Shown in pieces: positions 41,777-51,245 of a stretch of 64,000 nt of DNA (within the stretch, counting starts at the first letter, position 1; each line of letters starts with the position of its first letter). Source of the stretch: DASQMT01 sp963839615. Lineage in GTDB: Bacteria; Actinomycetota; Thermoleophilia; Solirubrobacterales; Solirubrobacteraceae. Below the pieces are notes generated by a model. It made no database searches and was not told where the DNA came from. It saw only the letters and a list, made by a program, of their open reading frames with translations. The stretch lies in contig CAWIVY010000009.1 in assembly GCA_963839615.1 (NCBI GenBank), forward strand, positions 310,001 through 374,000. Reading direction: 5' to 3'. The translations under genes were made by a program, and so were the position numbers.

Positions 41777-42126
41777 GGACCCGGCATGCGATCACTGTGT
41801 TCCGTTGGCGCCCATCTCGCGCCACGGCGTACCGGACGGCGCGCGACGGCGTCGCAGAAGCGCGCCCACGGTCCGCAGCTGCTCGATCTCTGCTTGACCT
41901 CGCCGGCACGTGCCCCGCCGGCCCATCCCGCCGCTGCGGCGGTGCCGTCCGTCAACTGAATTGCCCCGGGTCCGCCGACGATCGCCACCAGCGCCCCGAC
42001 GCCGATACCGTGTCATCCGACCTCAAACTCCACCGCCACACGCTCACAGCCGCCTGAGCCGCCCTACCTGTCTTCTTCGGAAAACTCCGCTCCTTCTGAG
42101 TGCCGACACGGCGGAGCCTCAGAGCA
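41777..42126. other. 350-base gene-free stretch between att-like repeat 3 and operon end
   Basis: The stretch contains GCTTGACCTC at 41892, weak similarity to 29010-29090 (both hold GGCGTCGCAG and a CCGCAGCTGCT block), and no coding potential with a ribosome site. The operon ends at 42127; a CGGAG...CTCAG hairpin near 42110 could be a weak terminator but has no T tract. Confidence 0.45.
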
Positions 42127-43512
42127 CTACAGCGCGATACAGACGTTCTTCACCTGGGTGTAGCCGAGCAGCGCGTCGATCCCCTTGGCGCGCCCGTAGC
42201 CGCTGCGCTTGACGCCGCCGAACGGCAGCTCGACGCCACCGGCGACGCCGTAGGAGTTCACGAACACCTGGCCCGCCGCGATCTCGCCCGCCACGCGGTG
42301 CGCACGCGACAGGTTGTTGGTCCACACGCCGGCGACAAGCCCGTACGGCGTGCCGTTGGCCAGCGCCACGGCCTCCTCTTCGTCGTCGAACGCCGCGGCG
42401 GCGAGGACGGGACCGAAGACCTCCTCGTTGAACAGCTCGGACGCAACCGGCACGTCGGCCACGAGCGTCGGCTCCACGTACCAGCCGTCGGCGAACGCCT
42501 GGGGCACGCCGCCGCCCACTCGGAGCTCCGCGCCATCGCTCCGCGCCCGCTCGAGCATCCCGAGCGCGTGGCGCTGCTGGCCGCCGGTGATGAGCGGGCC
42601 GAGATCCGGGTCCTCGAGGCCGGGACCGATGGTGAGCGCGGACAGCGCTGCCGCGATGGTCTCGAGCACCTCGTCGTAGCACGAGCGCTCCACGAGCAGC
42701 CGGGTGCCGGCCGAGCAGCTCTGCCCCGCGTTCTGGACGAGCGCGCGGACGACCGCCGGCACCACGCGCTCCAGGTCGGCGTCGGCGAACACGACGTTCG
42801 GGCTCTTGCCGCCAAGCTCGAGCTCGAGCGGCGCAAGGCGCTCCGCGCAGGCGTGCGCGACGATCGAACCCGTCCGCGGCGAGCCGACGAAGGTCACGTG
42901 GTCGACGCCAGGGTGAGCGACGAGCGCACCGCCGACATCGCCGGCACCGCAGAGGACCTCAAGCATTCCGTCGGGCACGCCGGCCTCGGCGGCCAGCATG
43001 GCGAGCCGCACCGGAGTGACGAATGCCAGCTCGGACGGCTTGAGGACGACCGCATTCCCGGCCGCCAGGGCGGGCGCCGCGCAGCGCGCCGTGACCTGCA
43101 GCGGGTAGTTCCAAGGTATGATCTGGCCGCACACGCCCCAGGGCTCACGTATCGTGTAGTCGACGTGGTCTGGCCCGAGCGGGATCGAGCGCCCGTCGAG
43201 CTTGTCCGCAGCGCCCGCGTAGAAGTCGAAGTAGCGGGCACCGACGGCGACGTCGGAGCGAGCCTGGGCGAGCGGCTTGCCGGTGTCGCGACACTCCAGC
43301 TCGGCCAGCTCGGCCGCGTTGGCTTCGATCAGCCTCGCCAGCGCCGTCAGCGCCGCGGCCCGTCGCGTCGGGGTGCGCCAGTCGCGCGCCCTGGCGCGCG
43401 CCGCGCGCGCCCGCGTGACTGCGTCGTCGACATCGGCGGGCGTGGCGGCGGCGACCTCGGTGAAGGGCTCGCGCGTCGCGGGATCGACGGCGGGGAGCAT
43501 CGCGGGGCTCAC
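42127..43512 (-). CDS. Aldehyde dehydrogenase (ALDH superfamily)
   Basis: A 461-residue enzyme. NAD(P) contacts are GQIIPWNYPLQV and VGSPRTGSIV; the general base is in LELGGKSPNVV and the nucleophile Cys in QNAGQSCSAGTRL. PFGGVKRSGYGRAKGIDALL closes the family signature. It most resembles betaine- or gamma-aminobutyraldehyde-type dehydrogenases, which oxidise small aldehydes to acids. GTG 43512 overlaps the TGA of the SDR gene (GTGA), so translation is coupled. As the last gene of the operon, it probably takes the aldehyde made by the GMC oxidoreductase. Exact substrate unknown. Confidence 0.92.
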   Translation of the reverse strand: MSPAMLPAVDPATREPFTEVAAATPADVDDAVTRARAARARARDWRTPTRRAAALTALARLIEANAAELAELECRDTGKPLAQARSDVAVGARYFDFYAGAADKLDGRSIPLGPDHVDYTIREPWGVCGQIIPWNYPLQVTARCAAPALAAGNAVVLKPSELAFVTPVRLAMLAAEAGVPDGMLEVLCGAGDVGGALVAHPGVDHVTFVGSPRTGSIVAHACAERLAPLELELGGKSPNVVFADADLERVVPAVVRALVQNAGQSCSAGTRLLVERSCYDEVLETIAAALSALTIGPGLEDPDLGPLITGGQQRHALGMLERARSDGAELRVGGGVPQAFADGWYVEPTLVADVPVASELFNEEVFGPVLAAAAFDDEEEAVALANGTPYGLVAGVWTNNLSRAHRVAGEIAAGQVFVNSYGVAGGVELPFGGVKRSGYGRAKGIDALLGYTQVKNVCIAL

Positions 43513-44294
43513 AGGTCGCGTCCCGCGTCGACGTTGAGGACCATGCCGGTGACCGCGCGGGCGTCGTCGGAGGCGAGGTAGGCCACAGCCGCCGCGACAT
43601 CCTCGGGCTCGATCGCCCGGCCGAGGGGCAGGGCCGCCGAGAGCCACTCCACCACCGCGTCGTGATCGGCGCCGAAGCCGAACTCGTCAAGCATCGGCGT
43701 CAGCGCCGGACCGGGGTTGATTACGTTGACGCGAACGCCGTGCCCGGCCAGCTCCAGTGCAAGCTGGCGCGCGAGGCCGATCGCGCCGCTCTTGGCGGCG
43801 ACGTAGGCGGCGAGGCCGGCACGGGGGCGGCGGGCGGCAATCGAGGCGGTGAGGATGATCGAGCCCTTCCCGCGCTCCACCATCCCCGGCGCCACCGCCT
43901 GCACGCCGAGGAAGAAGGCGGTCAGGTTGACGCCGATGACCCGGTCCCATTCGGCGCGGGAGATGTCGGTGACGGCCGTGGCGCGCTCCGCCATGCCGGC
44001 ATTGTTGTGGAAGACGTCGATCGGGCCGAGCCGGTCGACGACCGCGGCGACCGCGGCCGCGATCGAGCCCGCGTCGCAAACGTCGGTGGTCAGCGCGATC
44101 GCCGGCGCGCCGATCGCGCGCGCTGCGGACTCGGCGGCGGCGCCGTCGATGTCGGCGAGCGCGACGCGCGCTCCCTCTGCGGCGAGACGCTGTGCCGTCG
44201 CGCGGCCGAGGCCCGAGCCAGCCCCGGTGACGAGCGCCACCCTGCCCGCCAGGCGACCAGGCGCGATGGCAACAGCCGGTTGCTCGGTGCTCAT
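43509..44294 (-). CDS. Short-chain dehydrogenase/reductase
   Basis: A 261-residue classical SDR with TGAGSGLGRATA (cofactor), HNNAGMAERAT, ILTASIAARRP with the catalytic Ser, and AAYVAAKSGAIG with Tyr-x3-Lys. LADID after the second strand favours NAD(H). The family oxidises or reduces secondary alcohols and ketones. ATG 44294 overlaps the GntR stop (ATGA). In the operon it could act on a hydroxyl produced by amide or ester hydrolysis. Confidence 0.9.
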   Translation of the reverse strand: MSTEQPAVAIAPGRLAGRVALVTGAGSGLGRATAQRLAAEGARVALADIDGAAAESAARAIGAPAIALTTDVCDAGSIAAAVAAVVDRLGPIDVFHNNAGMAERATAVTDISRAEWDRVIGVNLTAFFLGVQAVAPGMVERGKGSIILTASIAARRPRAGLAAYVAAKSGAIGLARQLALELAGHGVRVNVINPGPALTPMLDEFGFGADHDAVVEWLSAALPLGRAIEPEDVAAAVAYLASDDARAVTGMVLNVDAGRDL

Positions 44295-44959
44295 GCGGCG
44301 TCCTCCGGGAGCAGTCGTGCGATGGTCGCGGCGATATGCGCTCGGGCCATGCGCTCGGCCGCCTCGGGATCGTGCCCCTCGATCGCCTCGACGATGGCGG
44401 CGTGGTCGAGCACGGCGGCCTTCCCGCGCGCCTCCGGCACCAGCTTGACTGGCGTGAAGACCTGCGAGGTCATCCGTACCAGGGGCAGCTCGGCCATGAC
44501 GAATCGGTTCGCCGATAGCTGCATGACCATCGTGTGGAACTCGACGTTGGCGAGCGTGTAAGCGGCGGCCTCCCAGGGCTCGATCGCGGCGCGCTGCCGC
44601 TCGAGCTGAGCGTGCAGCCGGGCGACATCGGCGGGGGTTGCACGCTCGGCGGCGAGGCGGGCGGCGACGCCGTCGACCGCCTCGCGCAGGTAATAGGCCT
44701 CCAGCAGCTGCTCGGGGTCGGCCTTGACGACGCGCACGCCGCGGCCCGGCTCCGCTTGAACGAGGCCGTCGCGCTCGAGCACGCGCAGCGCCTCGCGGAG
44801 CGGCGTGCGGCTTACGCGCAGTTGATCGGCGAGCTCCTCCTGGCGCAGCTTCGCGCCCGGAGCGAACGCCCCGGAGTAGATGCGCTCGCGCAGCAGCTGG
44901 GCGACCTCGTCGACCAGGCGGATGCGGCTGCGGAGCTCCAGGTCGGGCTGGGCCGTCAT
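44291..44959 (-). CDS. GntR-family (FCD) transcriptional regulator
   Basis: A 222-residue regulator. The N-terminal winged helix contains LRQEELADQLRVSRTPLREA LRVLERDGLV, the GntR recognition helix, and the C-terminal FCD domain contains YYLREAVDGVAARLAAER, LANVEFHTMVMQLS and DHAAIVEAIEGHDPEAAERM with metal-binding Asp/His residues. FCD regulators sense organic acids such as the products of catabolic operons. It is embedded in the operon, 2 bases after the tartrate dehydrogenase-like gene and overlapping the SDR start, so autoregulation through the upstream promoter is likely. Confidence 0.92.
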   Translation of the reverse strand: MTAQPDLELRSRIRLVDEVAQLLRERIYSGAFAPGAKLRQEELADQLRVSRTPLREALRVLERDGLVQAEPGRGVRVVKADPEQLLEAYYLREAVDGVAARLAAERATPADVARLHAQLERQRAAIEPWEAAAYTLANVEFHTMVMQLSANRFVMAELPLVRMTSQVFTPVKLVPEARGKAAVLDHAAIVEAIEGHDPEAAERMARAHIAATIARLLPEDAA

Positions 44960-44961
44960 CG

Positions 44962-46065
44962 TCAGCCCTCGCGCGCCCCGACCGAGGGTGCGGCGGCGCG
45001 CAGTGCATCGTCGAGCGCGCCGCCGACGGCCGCCGCGGCCCTCGCGGTCGTCGCCGAGCCGCCAAGGTCCGGTGTGCGGGCGTCGCCGTCGCGCACGGCG
45101 GCGGCGACGGCCCGGCGGAGCGCTGCGGCCCCCTCCGGGCAGCCGTTCGCGTCGAGCAGCATCGCGCCGGAAAGGATCGCTGCGCCCGGATTGGCGATCC
45201 TGCGGCCCACGATGTCCGGGGCCGAGCCGTGCACTGGCTCGAACAGCCCCGGGGCGCCCCCCTCCGGGTCGAGGTTGGCGCTCGGCGCCATGCCCAGGCC
45301 GCCGGCCAGCGGGGCGGCGAGGTCGGAGAGGATGTCGCCGAAGAGATTGCTGCAGAGCAGGACGTCGAGTGAGCCCGGGCGCTCGATAATGCGCGCAGCC
45401 ATCGCGTCGACGAAGACGCACTCCAGCAGGACGTCAGGGAATTCCTCCGCGGCGATCGCGCCGACGACCTCGTCCCATAGCGCGTAGCCGTGGCGCAAAG
45501 CGTTCGACTTCGTCACGAGCGACAGCGTCCCGCCGCGCGCGCGCGCCAGGGCGAGCGCGTAGCGGGCAACGCGCGCGATTCCGCGGCGCGAGTGGACCGC
45601 GACCTCCGTGGCGACCTCGGCCGGCGTCCCGACGTGGAGGCGCCCGCCGATGCCCGAGTACTCGCCCTCCGTGTTCTCCCGCACGACGACGAAGTCGGCG
45701 TCAGGCCCGCCCGCCACTGGGCCGGGCAGCCCGTCCAACGCCGAGACCGGCCGCAGGTTGACGTAGAGGTCAAGCGCCTTACGCAGCGGCAGCACCAGCG
45801 TCCATACCGAGACGGCGGGGGCGATGTCCGGATGGCCCACCGCGCCGAAGAAGATGGCGTCGTGCGCTCGCGCGACGTCGACGGCGTCCTCGGGCATCGC
45901 GTGTCCGGTGCGCAGCAGCCGCTCGCCGCCCCAGTCGAGCTCCGTGCAGGCGAGGTGGGCGCCGTCGAGAGCCGCGGCGCGCGCCACCAGCGGTAGCGCG
46001 GCTGTGCACACCTCCGGTCCGATGCCGTCGCCGGGCACCACGGCGATGCGGACGGCGCGGGTCAT
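44962..46065 (-). CDS. Isocitrate/isopropylmalate dehydrogenase family, tartrate/D-malate dehydrogenase-like
   Basis: A 367-residue beta-decarboxylating dehydrogenase. It has PGDGIGPEVCTAALPL, LRKALDLYVNLRPVSAL, VVRENTEGEYSGIGGR (the tartrate dehydrogenase-like version of the substrate loop), VTKSNALRHGYALWDEV and SNLFGDILSDLAAPLAGG LGMAPSANL. The Arg residues that bind the 2-hydroxyacid and the Mg2+-binding Asp residues are visible. Substrates in this subfamily are D-malate, tartrate or 3-isopropylmalate. No leuCD genes lie near, so a catabolic 2-hydroxyacid is more likely than leucine synthesis. ATG overlaps the amidase stop (ATGA). Confidence 0.88.
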   Translation of the reverse strand: MTRAVRIAVVPGDGIGPEVCTAALPLVARAAALDGAHLACTELDWGGERLLRTGHAMPEDAVDVARAHDAIFFGAVGHPDIAPAVSVWTLVLPLRKALDLYVNLRPVSALDGLPGPVAGGPDADFVVVRENTEGEYSGIGGRLHVGTPAEVATEVAVHSRRGIARVARYALALARARGGTLSLVTKSNALRHGYALWDEVVGAIAAEEFPDVLLECVFVDAMAARIIERPGSLDVLLCSNLFGDILSDLAAPLAGGLGMAPSANLDPEGGAPGLFEPVHGSAPDIVGRRIANPGAAILSGAMLLDANGCPEGAAALRRAVAAAVRDGDARTPDLGGSATTARAAAAVGGALDDALRAAAPSVGAREG

Positions 46066-47609
46066 GTGACCCCCGGCGCCAGCGTGTGCCCGGCGGCCTC
46101 GAGGCCGCGGGCAGCGCGCAGCACGGCGGCGTCGTCGTGCCGAGGGCCGACCAGCATCAGGCCGACCGGCATGCCGTTGAGCGGCCCGATCGGCACGCTC
46201 AGAGCCGGATGCCCCGTGTGGTTGAAGGCGCAGGTGTTGGAGATGAGCGCAGGGTCGAGGGCCAGCTCGATCGCCGCCAGCGACTCCGGATCCGGCGTGG
46301 GTAGCGGCGGCGCGGTGATGCACGTGGTCGGCATAACCAGCACGTCGAAGGACTCGAGCACCGCGTCGTAGGCGCGGCGCATCGACACGGCCAGATTCTG
46401 GGCCTTGGCGTAGTAGGCGCCGCCGTACTCCTCCCACAGGTAGCCGCCGATGACCATCGCGAACTTGACGCTGGCGAAGAGCTGGTCGGCCTGCCGCGTG
46501 CGCGAACGGCCCATGTGCTCGGCGAGCGCCGCGTCGTGGAAGCCCTTGCCCGGCATGCCGATGCCGTTGCCACGGACCATGAACTCCGAACCGCCCTGGA
46601 GCAGGATCGACCCGTGGACGTCCATCGCGTACAGGTGCAGCGGGATCGAGACGTCCCGGACCGTCGCGCCGCTGTCGGCGAAGCGCGCTGCCGCGGCGCG
46701 CACCGCCTCGTCTACCGCGGGGTCCGACAGTTCCTCGCGCCCGAAACCCTCGCGCACGAGGCCTACGCGCAGTCCGTCGAGGCTCGACTCCGCGATCGCC
46801 TCGCTGTAGGCGACGGAGGGCATGTCCGAGCGCTGGCGCGGGTCGAGCCCGTCGTCGAAGCCGGCGACCGCCTCGAGCAGCAGGGCGACGTCCTCGACCG
46901 TGCGGGCAATCGGGCCGAGGTAGTCGACGCTGACGTCGATCGGGATGCAGCCGGTGTAGGGGATCAGGCCGTAAGTGGGCTTGAGCCCGTAGACGCCGCA
47001 CAACGAGCTCGGTATCCGGATCGAGCCGCCCTGGTCGGCGCCGAAGCCCGCGTCGGCCGCGCCGCTCGCCACGAGCGCCGCGACGCCCGAGGAGGACCCA
47101 CCGGCCGAGCGCGCCGGGTCGTGCGGATTGCGAACCTGGCCACTGACGGCCGAGACACTGGCGCCCGACAGGCACATGTCCTCGGTGGCGGCGATCCCGC
47201 AGATCTCTCCGCCCGCGTCGAGGATGCGCGTGACGATCGTCGCGTCGAAGTCGGGGGCATGACCCTGGAGCAGCGCCGAGCCCGCGGTCATCGGCATACC
47301 CGCGACGGGAACGATGTCCTTGAGCACGATGCGCTTGCCTTCGAGCAAGCCCGCCTCGGCGCCGGTGACGGAGCAGCGCCACGCCCACGCGTTCAGCGAG
47401 TTCTCGTCAGGTGTCGGCGGGTGGCCACCGGTGCGGGCGTGGAGTACCGGGAGGCGGGCGCCGGCCCCCGACGCGTCGATCCGCTCGCAGCCCCGGAGGA
47501 CCTCGGCGCCGAGCGTGCGCAGGAACTCGAGCTCGTCATCGGAGAGCCCAAGGCCGTGGCGCTCGGCGACGGCGCGCAAGCGAGCGACGGACGGGGTGTA
47601 GAGCGTCAT
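46062..47609 (-). CDS. Amidase-signature family amidohydrolase
   Basis: A 515-residue amidase. The Ser-cisSer-Lys triad is visible: Lys in KRIVLKDIVPVAG, the Ser pair in the AGGSSSGVAALVASG region and DQGGSIRIPSSLCGVYGLKP T. PTYGLIPYTG and ALSVPIGPLNGMPVGLMLVG are also typical. Enzymes of this family cleave amides, carbamates or ureido compounds. It is coupled to the GMC gene by ATGA. With an oligopeptide-type importer in the same operon, hydrolysis of an imported amide is the simplest reading. Confidence 0.9.
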   Translation of the reverse strand: MTLYTPSVARLRAVAERHGLGLSDDELEFLRTLGAEVLRGCERIDASGAGARLPVLHARTGGHPPTPDENSLNAWAWRCSVTGAEAGLLEGKRIVLKDIVPVAGMPMTAGSALLQGHAPDFDATIVTRILDAGGEICGIAATEDMCLSGASVSAVSGQVRNPHDPARSAGGSSSGVAALVASGAADAGFGADQGGSIRIPSSLCGVYGLKPTYGLIPYTGCIPIDVSVDYLGPIARTVEDVALLLEAVAGFDDGLDPRQRSDMPSVAYSEAIAESSLDGLRVGLVREGFGREELSDPAVDEAVRAAAARFADSGATVRDVSIPLHLYAMDVHGSILLQGGSEFMVRGNGIGMPGKGFHDAALAEHMGRSRTRQADQLFASVKFAMVIGGYLWEEYGGAYYAKAQNLAVSMRRAYDAVLESFDVLVMPTTCITAPPLPTPDPESLAAIELALDPALISNTCAFNHTGHPALSVPIGPLNGMPVGLMLVGPRHDDAAVLRAARGLEAAGHTLAPGVT

Positions 47610-49171
47610 GCGCCGAAACCAGGATACGAGTCGAATGGGACGCGAGACAGCGCTGCGGGCGCCACCGCTCCGTCCTGCAGGACCAGGTCGGAGGCGCGCT
47701 CGCCGACCATCGCGCAGGGCGCATGCGTGTTTCCGGAGGGGACCGTCGGCATGATCGAGGCATCGGCGACGCGCAGGCGCTCGACGCCGCGCACGTGCAG
47801 CCGGGGGTCGACGACGGCGAGGTCGTCGGTTCCCATTCGGCAAGTGCCAACCTGGTGGTGGTAGCTGCCGACGTGGGAGCGGACGTAGCCGCGCAAGGCC
47901 TCGCCGTCCGCGATCGCCGGCCCCGGCGCGTGTTCGGTGCGCCGCCAGCCGTCAAGCGCGGCGCCCGCGCCGATCGCGCGCGTGATCCGCACCGCCTCCA
48001 GAAGCACCTCGAGGTCATGCGGGTCCGACAGCACGCGCGGATCCAGCGCGGGGTGGTCCGAGGCGTCGGTGGAGCGCAGCCACAGCCGGCCGCGGCTGCG
48101 CGGCGCGATCAACCCGGCCATGCAGGCATAGCCGTGGTCGGGCGTCTCATAGGCCTCGACCACGAACGGGAACGCGACCATCAGCGGCTGCATGTCGGGC
48201 GCGACGAGCGCCGGGTCGCTCTTGGCGAACAAGTGGACCTCGGCGCCCTGCGAGGTGAACGGCTCGAGCGGGCGCTTTGCCGTCCACACCACCGGCACGA
48301 GCAGGTGATCGTGCAGGTTCTCGCCGACGCCGGGCACGTCGGCGACCACGTCGATCCCGAGGTCGCGCAGCTCGTCCGCCGGCCCGATCCCGGACAGCAG
48401 CAGAAGCTGCGGGGAGCCGATCACGCCGCCGCACAGGACGATGTCGCCTTCGGCTCGTGCTTCGTGCTCCCCGGCCGCGTCGCGATAGGCGACGCCGACG
48501 GCACGGGTGTCCTCGCAGAGCACACGTTGCACGAGCGCACCCGTGGCGACCGTGAGCAGCGGGTGACCCAATATCGGCTCGACATAGCCGTTCCAGGTCG
48601 AGATTCGCTGGCCGTCGCGGGCGAAGTGCTCCGTGTAGGACACGCCGAGGATGTCGTCGCCGTTGCTGTCCGCGTTGAACGGGTGGCCGGCGTCGACGGC
48701 GGCTTTGAGGAAGGCGACGGAGACGGGATGCGGCGCGGCGTTGGGCGTGATCACGAGCGGGCCGCCGGCGCCGTGCAGCGGGGACGGTCCCTTCGGGTGG
48801 TCCTCGGACCGTACGAAGCATGGGAGGACATCCATCCAACTCCAACCCTCGACGCCCCAGCCATCGTAGTCGCTGCGGTCCCCGCGGATCGAGATCATCG
48901 AGTTGAGCGAGCCGCTGCCACCGACGACCTTTCCGCGCGGCCACGCCAGCCGGCGGCCGCCAGCCTGCTGTTGCGGCTCGGTCCGGTAGGCGTGGTCGAA
49001 TTCGGACTCCCACAGCGACACGTGGCCACGGACGTCGCGGATATCCGGATGGCCGTCGAGGCCGCCGTGCTCGAGCAGGAGTACGCTGCGCCCCGCATCG
49101 ACGAGTCGGCGGGCGACCACGCACCCGGTCGAGCCGGCACCGACGACGACGTGGTCGTACGTCGCCATCAT
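47606..49171 (-). CDS. GMC-family FAD oxidoreductase (choline dehydrogenase-like)
   Basis: A 521-residue flavoprotein. VVVGAGSTGCVVARRL is the FAD motif, then PRGKVVGGSGSLNSMISIRG, GGVIGSPQLLLLSGIGPADE L and the C-terminal catalytic pair region HHQVGTCRMGTD and SGNTHAPCAMVGERASD. The His-Asn/His catalytic residues of choline dehydrogenase-like enzymes are present. It should oxidise an alcohol to an aldehyde, feeding the aldehyde dehydrogenase at the end of the operon. Start ATG 49171 overlaps the M20 stop (ATGA). Confidence 0.9.
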   Translation of the reverse strand: MMATYDHVVVGAGSTGCVVARRLVDAGRSVLLLEHGGLDGHPDIRDVRGHVSLWESEFDHAYRTEPQQQAGGRRLAWPRGKVVGGSGSLNSMISIRGDRSDYDGWGVEGWSWMDVLPCFVRSEDHPKGPSPLHGAGGPLVITPNAAPHPVSVAFLKAAVDAGHPFNADSNGDDILGVSYTEHFARDGQRISTWNGYVEPILGHPLLTVATGALVQRVLCEDTRAVGVAYRDAAGEHEARAEGDIVLCGGVIGSPQLLLLSGIGPADELRDLGIDVVADVPGVGENLHDHLLVPVVWTAKRPLEPFTSQGAEVHLFAKSDPALVAPDMQPLMVAFPFVVEAYETPDHGYACMAGLIAPRSRGRLWLRSTDASDHPALDPRVLSDPHDLEVLLEAVRITRAIGAGAALDGWRRTEHAPGPAIADGEALRGYVRSHVGSYHHQVGTCRMGTDDLAVVDPRLHVRGVERLRVADASIMPTVPSGNTHAPCAMVGERASDLVLQDGAVAPAALSRVPFDSYPGFGA

Positions 49172-50391
49172 GCGCCGGCCTTCGCGCCGGCCAGGAACGT
49201 TCGCGCGGCGCGCGCGTACACGCGGGCGTAGCGCCCGAGCTCCTCCACCTCGACGAACTCGTCGGCCTGGTGGGCGATCCACTTGCCGCCCGGGCCGTAG
49301 ACGACGGTCGGGATCCCGGCGTCGCGGGTGAGGATCGTGCCGTCGGTGGCGCCTGGCACGCCGCCAAACGCCGGCGACTCGCCCAGCTCTTCGGCGTGGG
49401 CGGCGGCGAGCGCGCTGACGACCGGGTGCTCCGGGTCGATCTCCACGGCGGGCCGGTCGTCGATCACGTCGAGCTCGGCGCCGACGCCGAGCTCGTCTCC
49501 GGCCGCGCGGGCGAGCTCTCCGACGCGGTTGATCAGCGCGGCGTGGTCGACGCCGGGAATCGTGCGCACGTCGAGCATCACGCGGGCACGCGCCGGAATG
49601 ACGTTGACCTGGGCCGGATCCCCGCCGGCGATCACCGTCGGCGTCACGTGCACGCCACCGAGGTACGGGTGATCGGGGTGGGCGCCGCGCAGCTCCGCCT
49701 GGTAGCCGGGCAGCGAGGCGAGCAGCGCGCCGGCGGCGGCGACAGGGTTGCGCCCCTTTTGGGGCATGGCGCCGTGCGCCATGACTCCGTGGAAGTCGAA
49801 GTCGATCCGGATCGCTCCGCGGGCTACGACGCAGAGCTCGCCGCCCTCCGGCTCGCAGACGATGCATGCGTCGATGCCCGCCGCGCGGTCGCTCGCGGCG
49901 AAGTGCTTCGCGCCGAGCATCATGCCCTCCTCGTCGACCAGCGCGCAAATCACGACACGCCCAGGGAACGGGCCGGCGAGCTGCAGTGCGCGAACGCCGA
50001 AGAGCATCGAGGCGACGCCCGACTTCATGTCCGCCGAGCCGCGGCCGTAGAGGCGGCCGTCGCGGATCTCCGCCCCATAGGGGTCTACGGTCCACTCGTC
50101 GGCCGCACCCTCCGTCACGACGTCGGTGTGGCCCGCGAAGGCGAGCGTCGGGCCGGCGCCGCCGCCACCCTCGACGACGGCGACCACGTTCGGCCGGCCG
50201 GGCGCCACCTCGACCACCTCGGTAGCCCAGCCGAACGCGCGCATCTGGGCGGCGACGAGCGCCGCGGCGTCGGACTCGTCGGTACCGGCAGCGGGCTCAT
50301 GGACGCTGCGGATGCGGACGAGTCGCTGGGTGAAGTCAACGAGCGCCCGCTCGTCCACGGTGGCCGTCGCGCGCGTCGGAACGGACGTCAT
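49168..50391 (-). CDS. M20-family metallopeptidase (ArgE/DapE/CPG2-like)
   Basis: A 407-residue zinc hydrolase. Metal ligands appear in order: FAGHTDVV (His-x-Asp), YGRGSADMKSG (bridging Asp), ALVDEEGMMLG (catalytic Glu-Glu) and GPGGKWIAHQADEFV (last His). A dimerisation insert GVMAHGAMPQKGRNPVAAAG lies in the middle. Members remove N-acyl groups or cleave dipeptides. The gene is fused by ATGA to the ABC ATPase upstream, so it probably acts on the imported compound. Confidence 0.92.
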   Translation of the reverse strand: MTSVPTRATATVDERALVDFTQRLVRIRSVHEPAAGTDESDAAALVAAQMRAFGWATEVVEVAPGRPNVVAVVEGGGGAGPTLAFAGHTDVVTEGAADEWTVDPYGAEIRDGRLYGRGSADMKSGVASMLFGVRALQLAGPFPGRVVICALVDEEGMMLGAKHFAASDRAAGIDACIVCEPEGGELCVVARGAIRIDFDFHGVMAHGAMPQKGRNPVAAAGALLASLPGYQAELRGAHPDHPYLGGVHVTPTVIAGGDPAQVNVIPARARVMLDVRTIPGVDHAALINRVGELARAAGDELGVGAELDVIDDRPAVEIDPEHPVVSALAAAHAEELGESPAFGGVPGATDGTILTRDAGIPTVVYGPGGKWIAHQADEFVEVEELGRYARVYARAARTFLAGAKAGA

Positions 50392-51245
50392 GGGCCGGAT
50401 GCCTCCCGGGCGGAGGGGGGTCGCAGCCGCTCGAGCGCGCGTTCCAGGCTGGGGGCGGCGGCGGTCAGGCGCTGCGTGTACGGGTCCTTCGGCTGTTCGT
50501 AGATCGCTTCGGTCGGCCCCAACTCCACCAGGCGGCCCTCGTTCATCACCGCGACCGTCTCGCAGACGTGGCGGATGACCGACAGGTCGTGGGAGACGAA
50601 CAGCAGCGTGAGCTGGTACCGATCGACGAGCTCGGCGATCAGGTTGAGGATCTGCGCGCGCACGGACACGTCCAGCGCGCTGACCGCCTCGTCGGCGACC
50701 AGCACCTTGGGCTGGACGGAGAGCGCGCGGGCGATCGAGATGCGCTGCCGCTGGCCGCCGGAGAACTGGTGCGAGAAACGTCCCGACGCGCTCGCGGGCA
50801 GGGATACGGCCTCCAGCAGCTCAGCGACCCGCTGGCGCCGCGCGGCCTGGTCGTAGCCTTGGGTGAGCATCGGCTCGGCGATGATGTCGCGCACCTTCAT
50901 GCGCGGGTCCAGCGAGCCCATCGGGTCCTGGAAGACGATCTGCAGCTGCCGGCGCAGGAAGCGCAGCGAGCGCTCGGAGCGACCGACGATCTCCTCGCCG
51001 TCGAAGCGGATCGAGCCCGAGGTAGCGGAGTCGAGGGCGGAGAGGAGGCGGACGAGCGTGGACTTGCCCGAGCCCGACTCGCCCACGATCCCAAAACGCT
51101 CGCCCGCGCGGACGTCGAACGACATGCCCCGGAGCGCGTGGACCTCCGGCGCCGGGCGCCGCAAGGACGTACGCGTACGCTTGTAGGTCCGCGTGAGATC
51201 GCGGACCTCGATCAAGGGCGTCGCCGCCGCAGCGGCGTCAGGCAC
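50388..51245 (-). CDS. Oligopeptide/dipeptide ABC transporter ATPase (OppF/DppF-like)
   Basis: A 285-residue ATPase with Walker A VGESGSGKSTLVRLL, Q loop VFQDPMGSLDPRM, signature FSGGQRQRISIARAL, Walker B VLVADEAVSALDVS and the switch His in FVSHDLSVI. PKDPYTQRLTAA near the end is the Opp/Dpp C-terminal motif. It pairs with the next ATPase. GTG 51245 overlaps the stop of that gene by 8 bases. Confidence 0.92.
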   Translation of the reverse strand: MPDAAAAATPLIEVRDLTRTYKRTRTSLRRPAPEVHALRGMSFDVRAGERFGIVGESGSGKSTLVRLLSALDSATSGSIRFDGEEIVGRSERSLRFLRRQLQIVFQDPMGSLDPRMKVRDIIAEPMLTQGYDQAARRQRVAELLEAVSLPASASGRFSHQFSGGQRQRISIARALSVQPKVLVADEAVSALDVSVRAQILNLIAELVDRYQLTLLFVSHDLSVIRHVCETVAVMNEGRLVELGPTEAIYEQPKDPYTQRLTAAAPSLERALERLRPPSAREASGP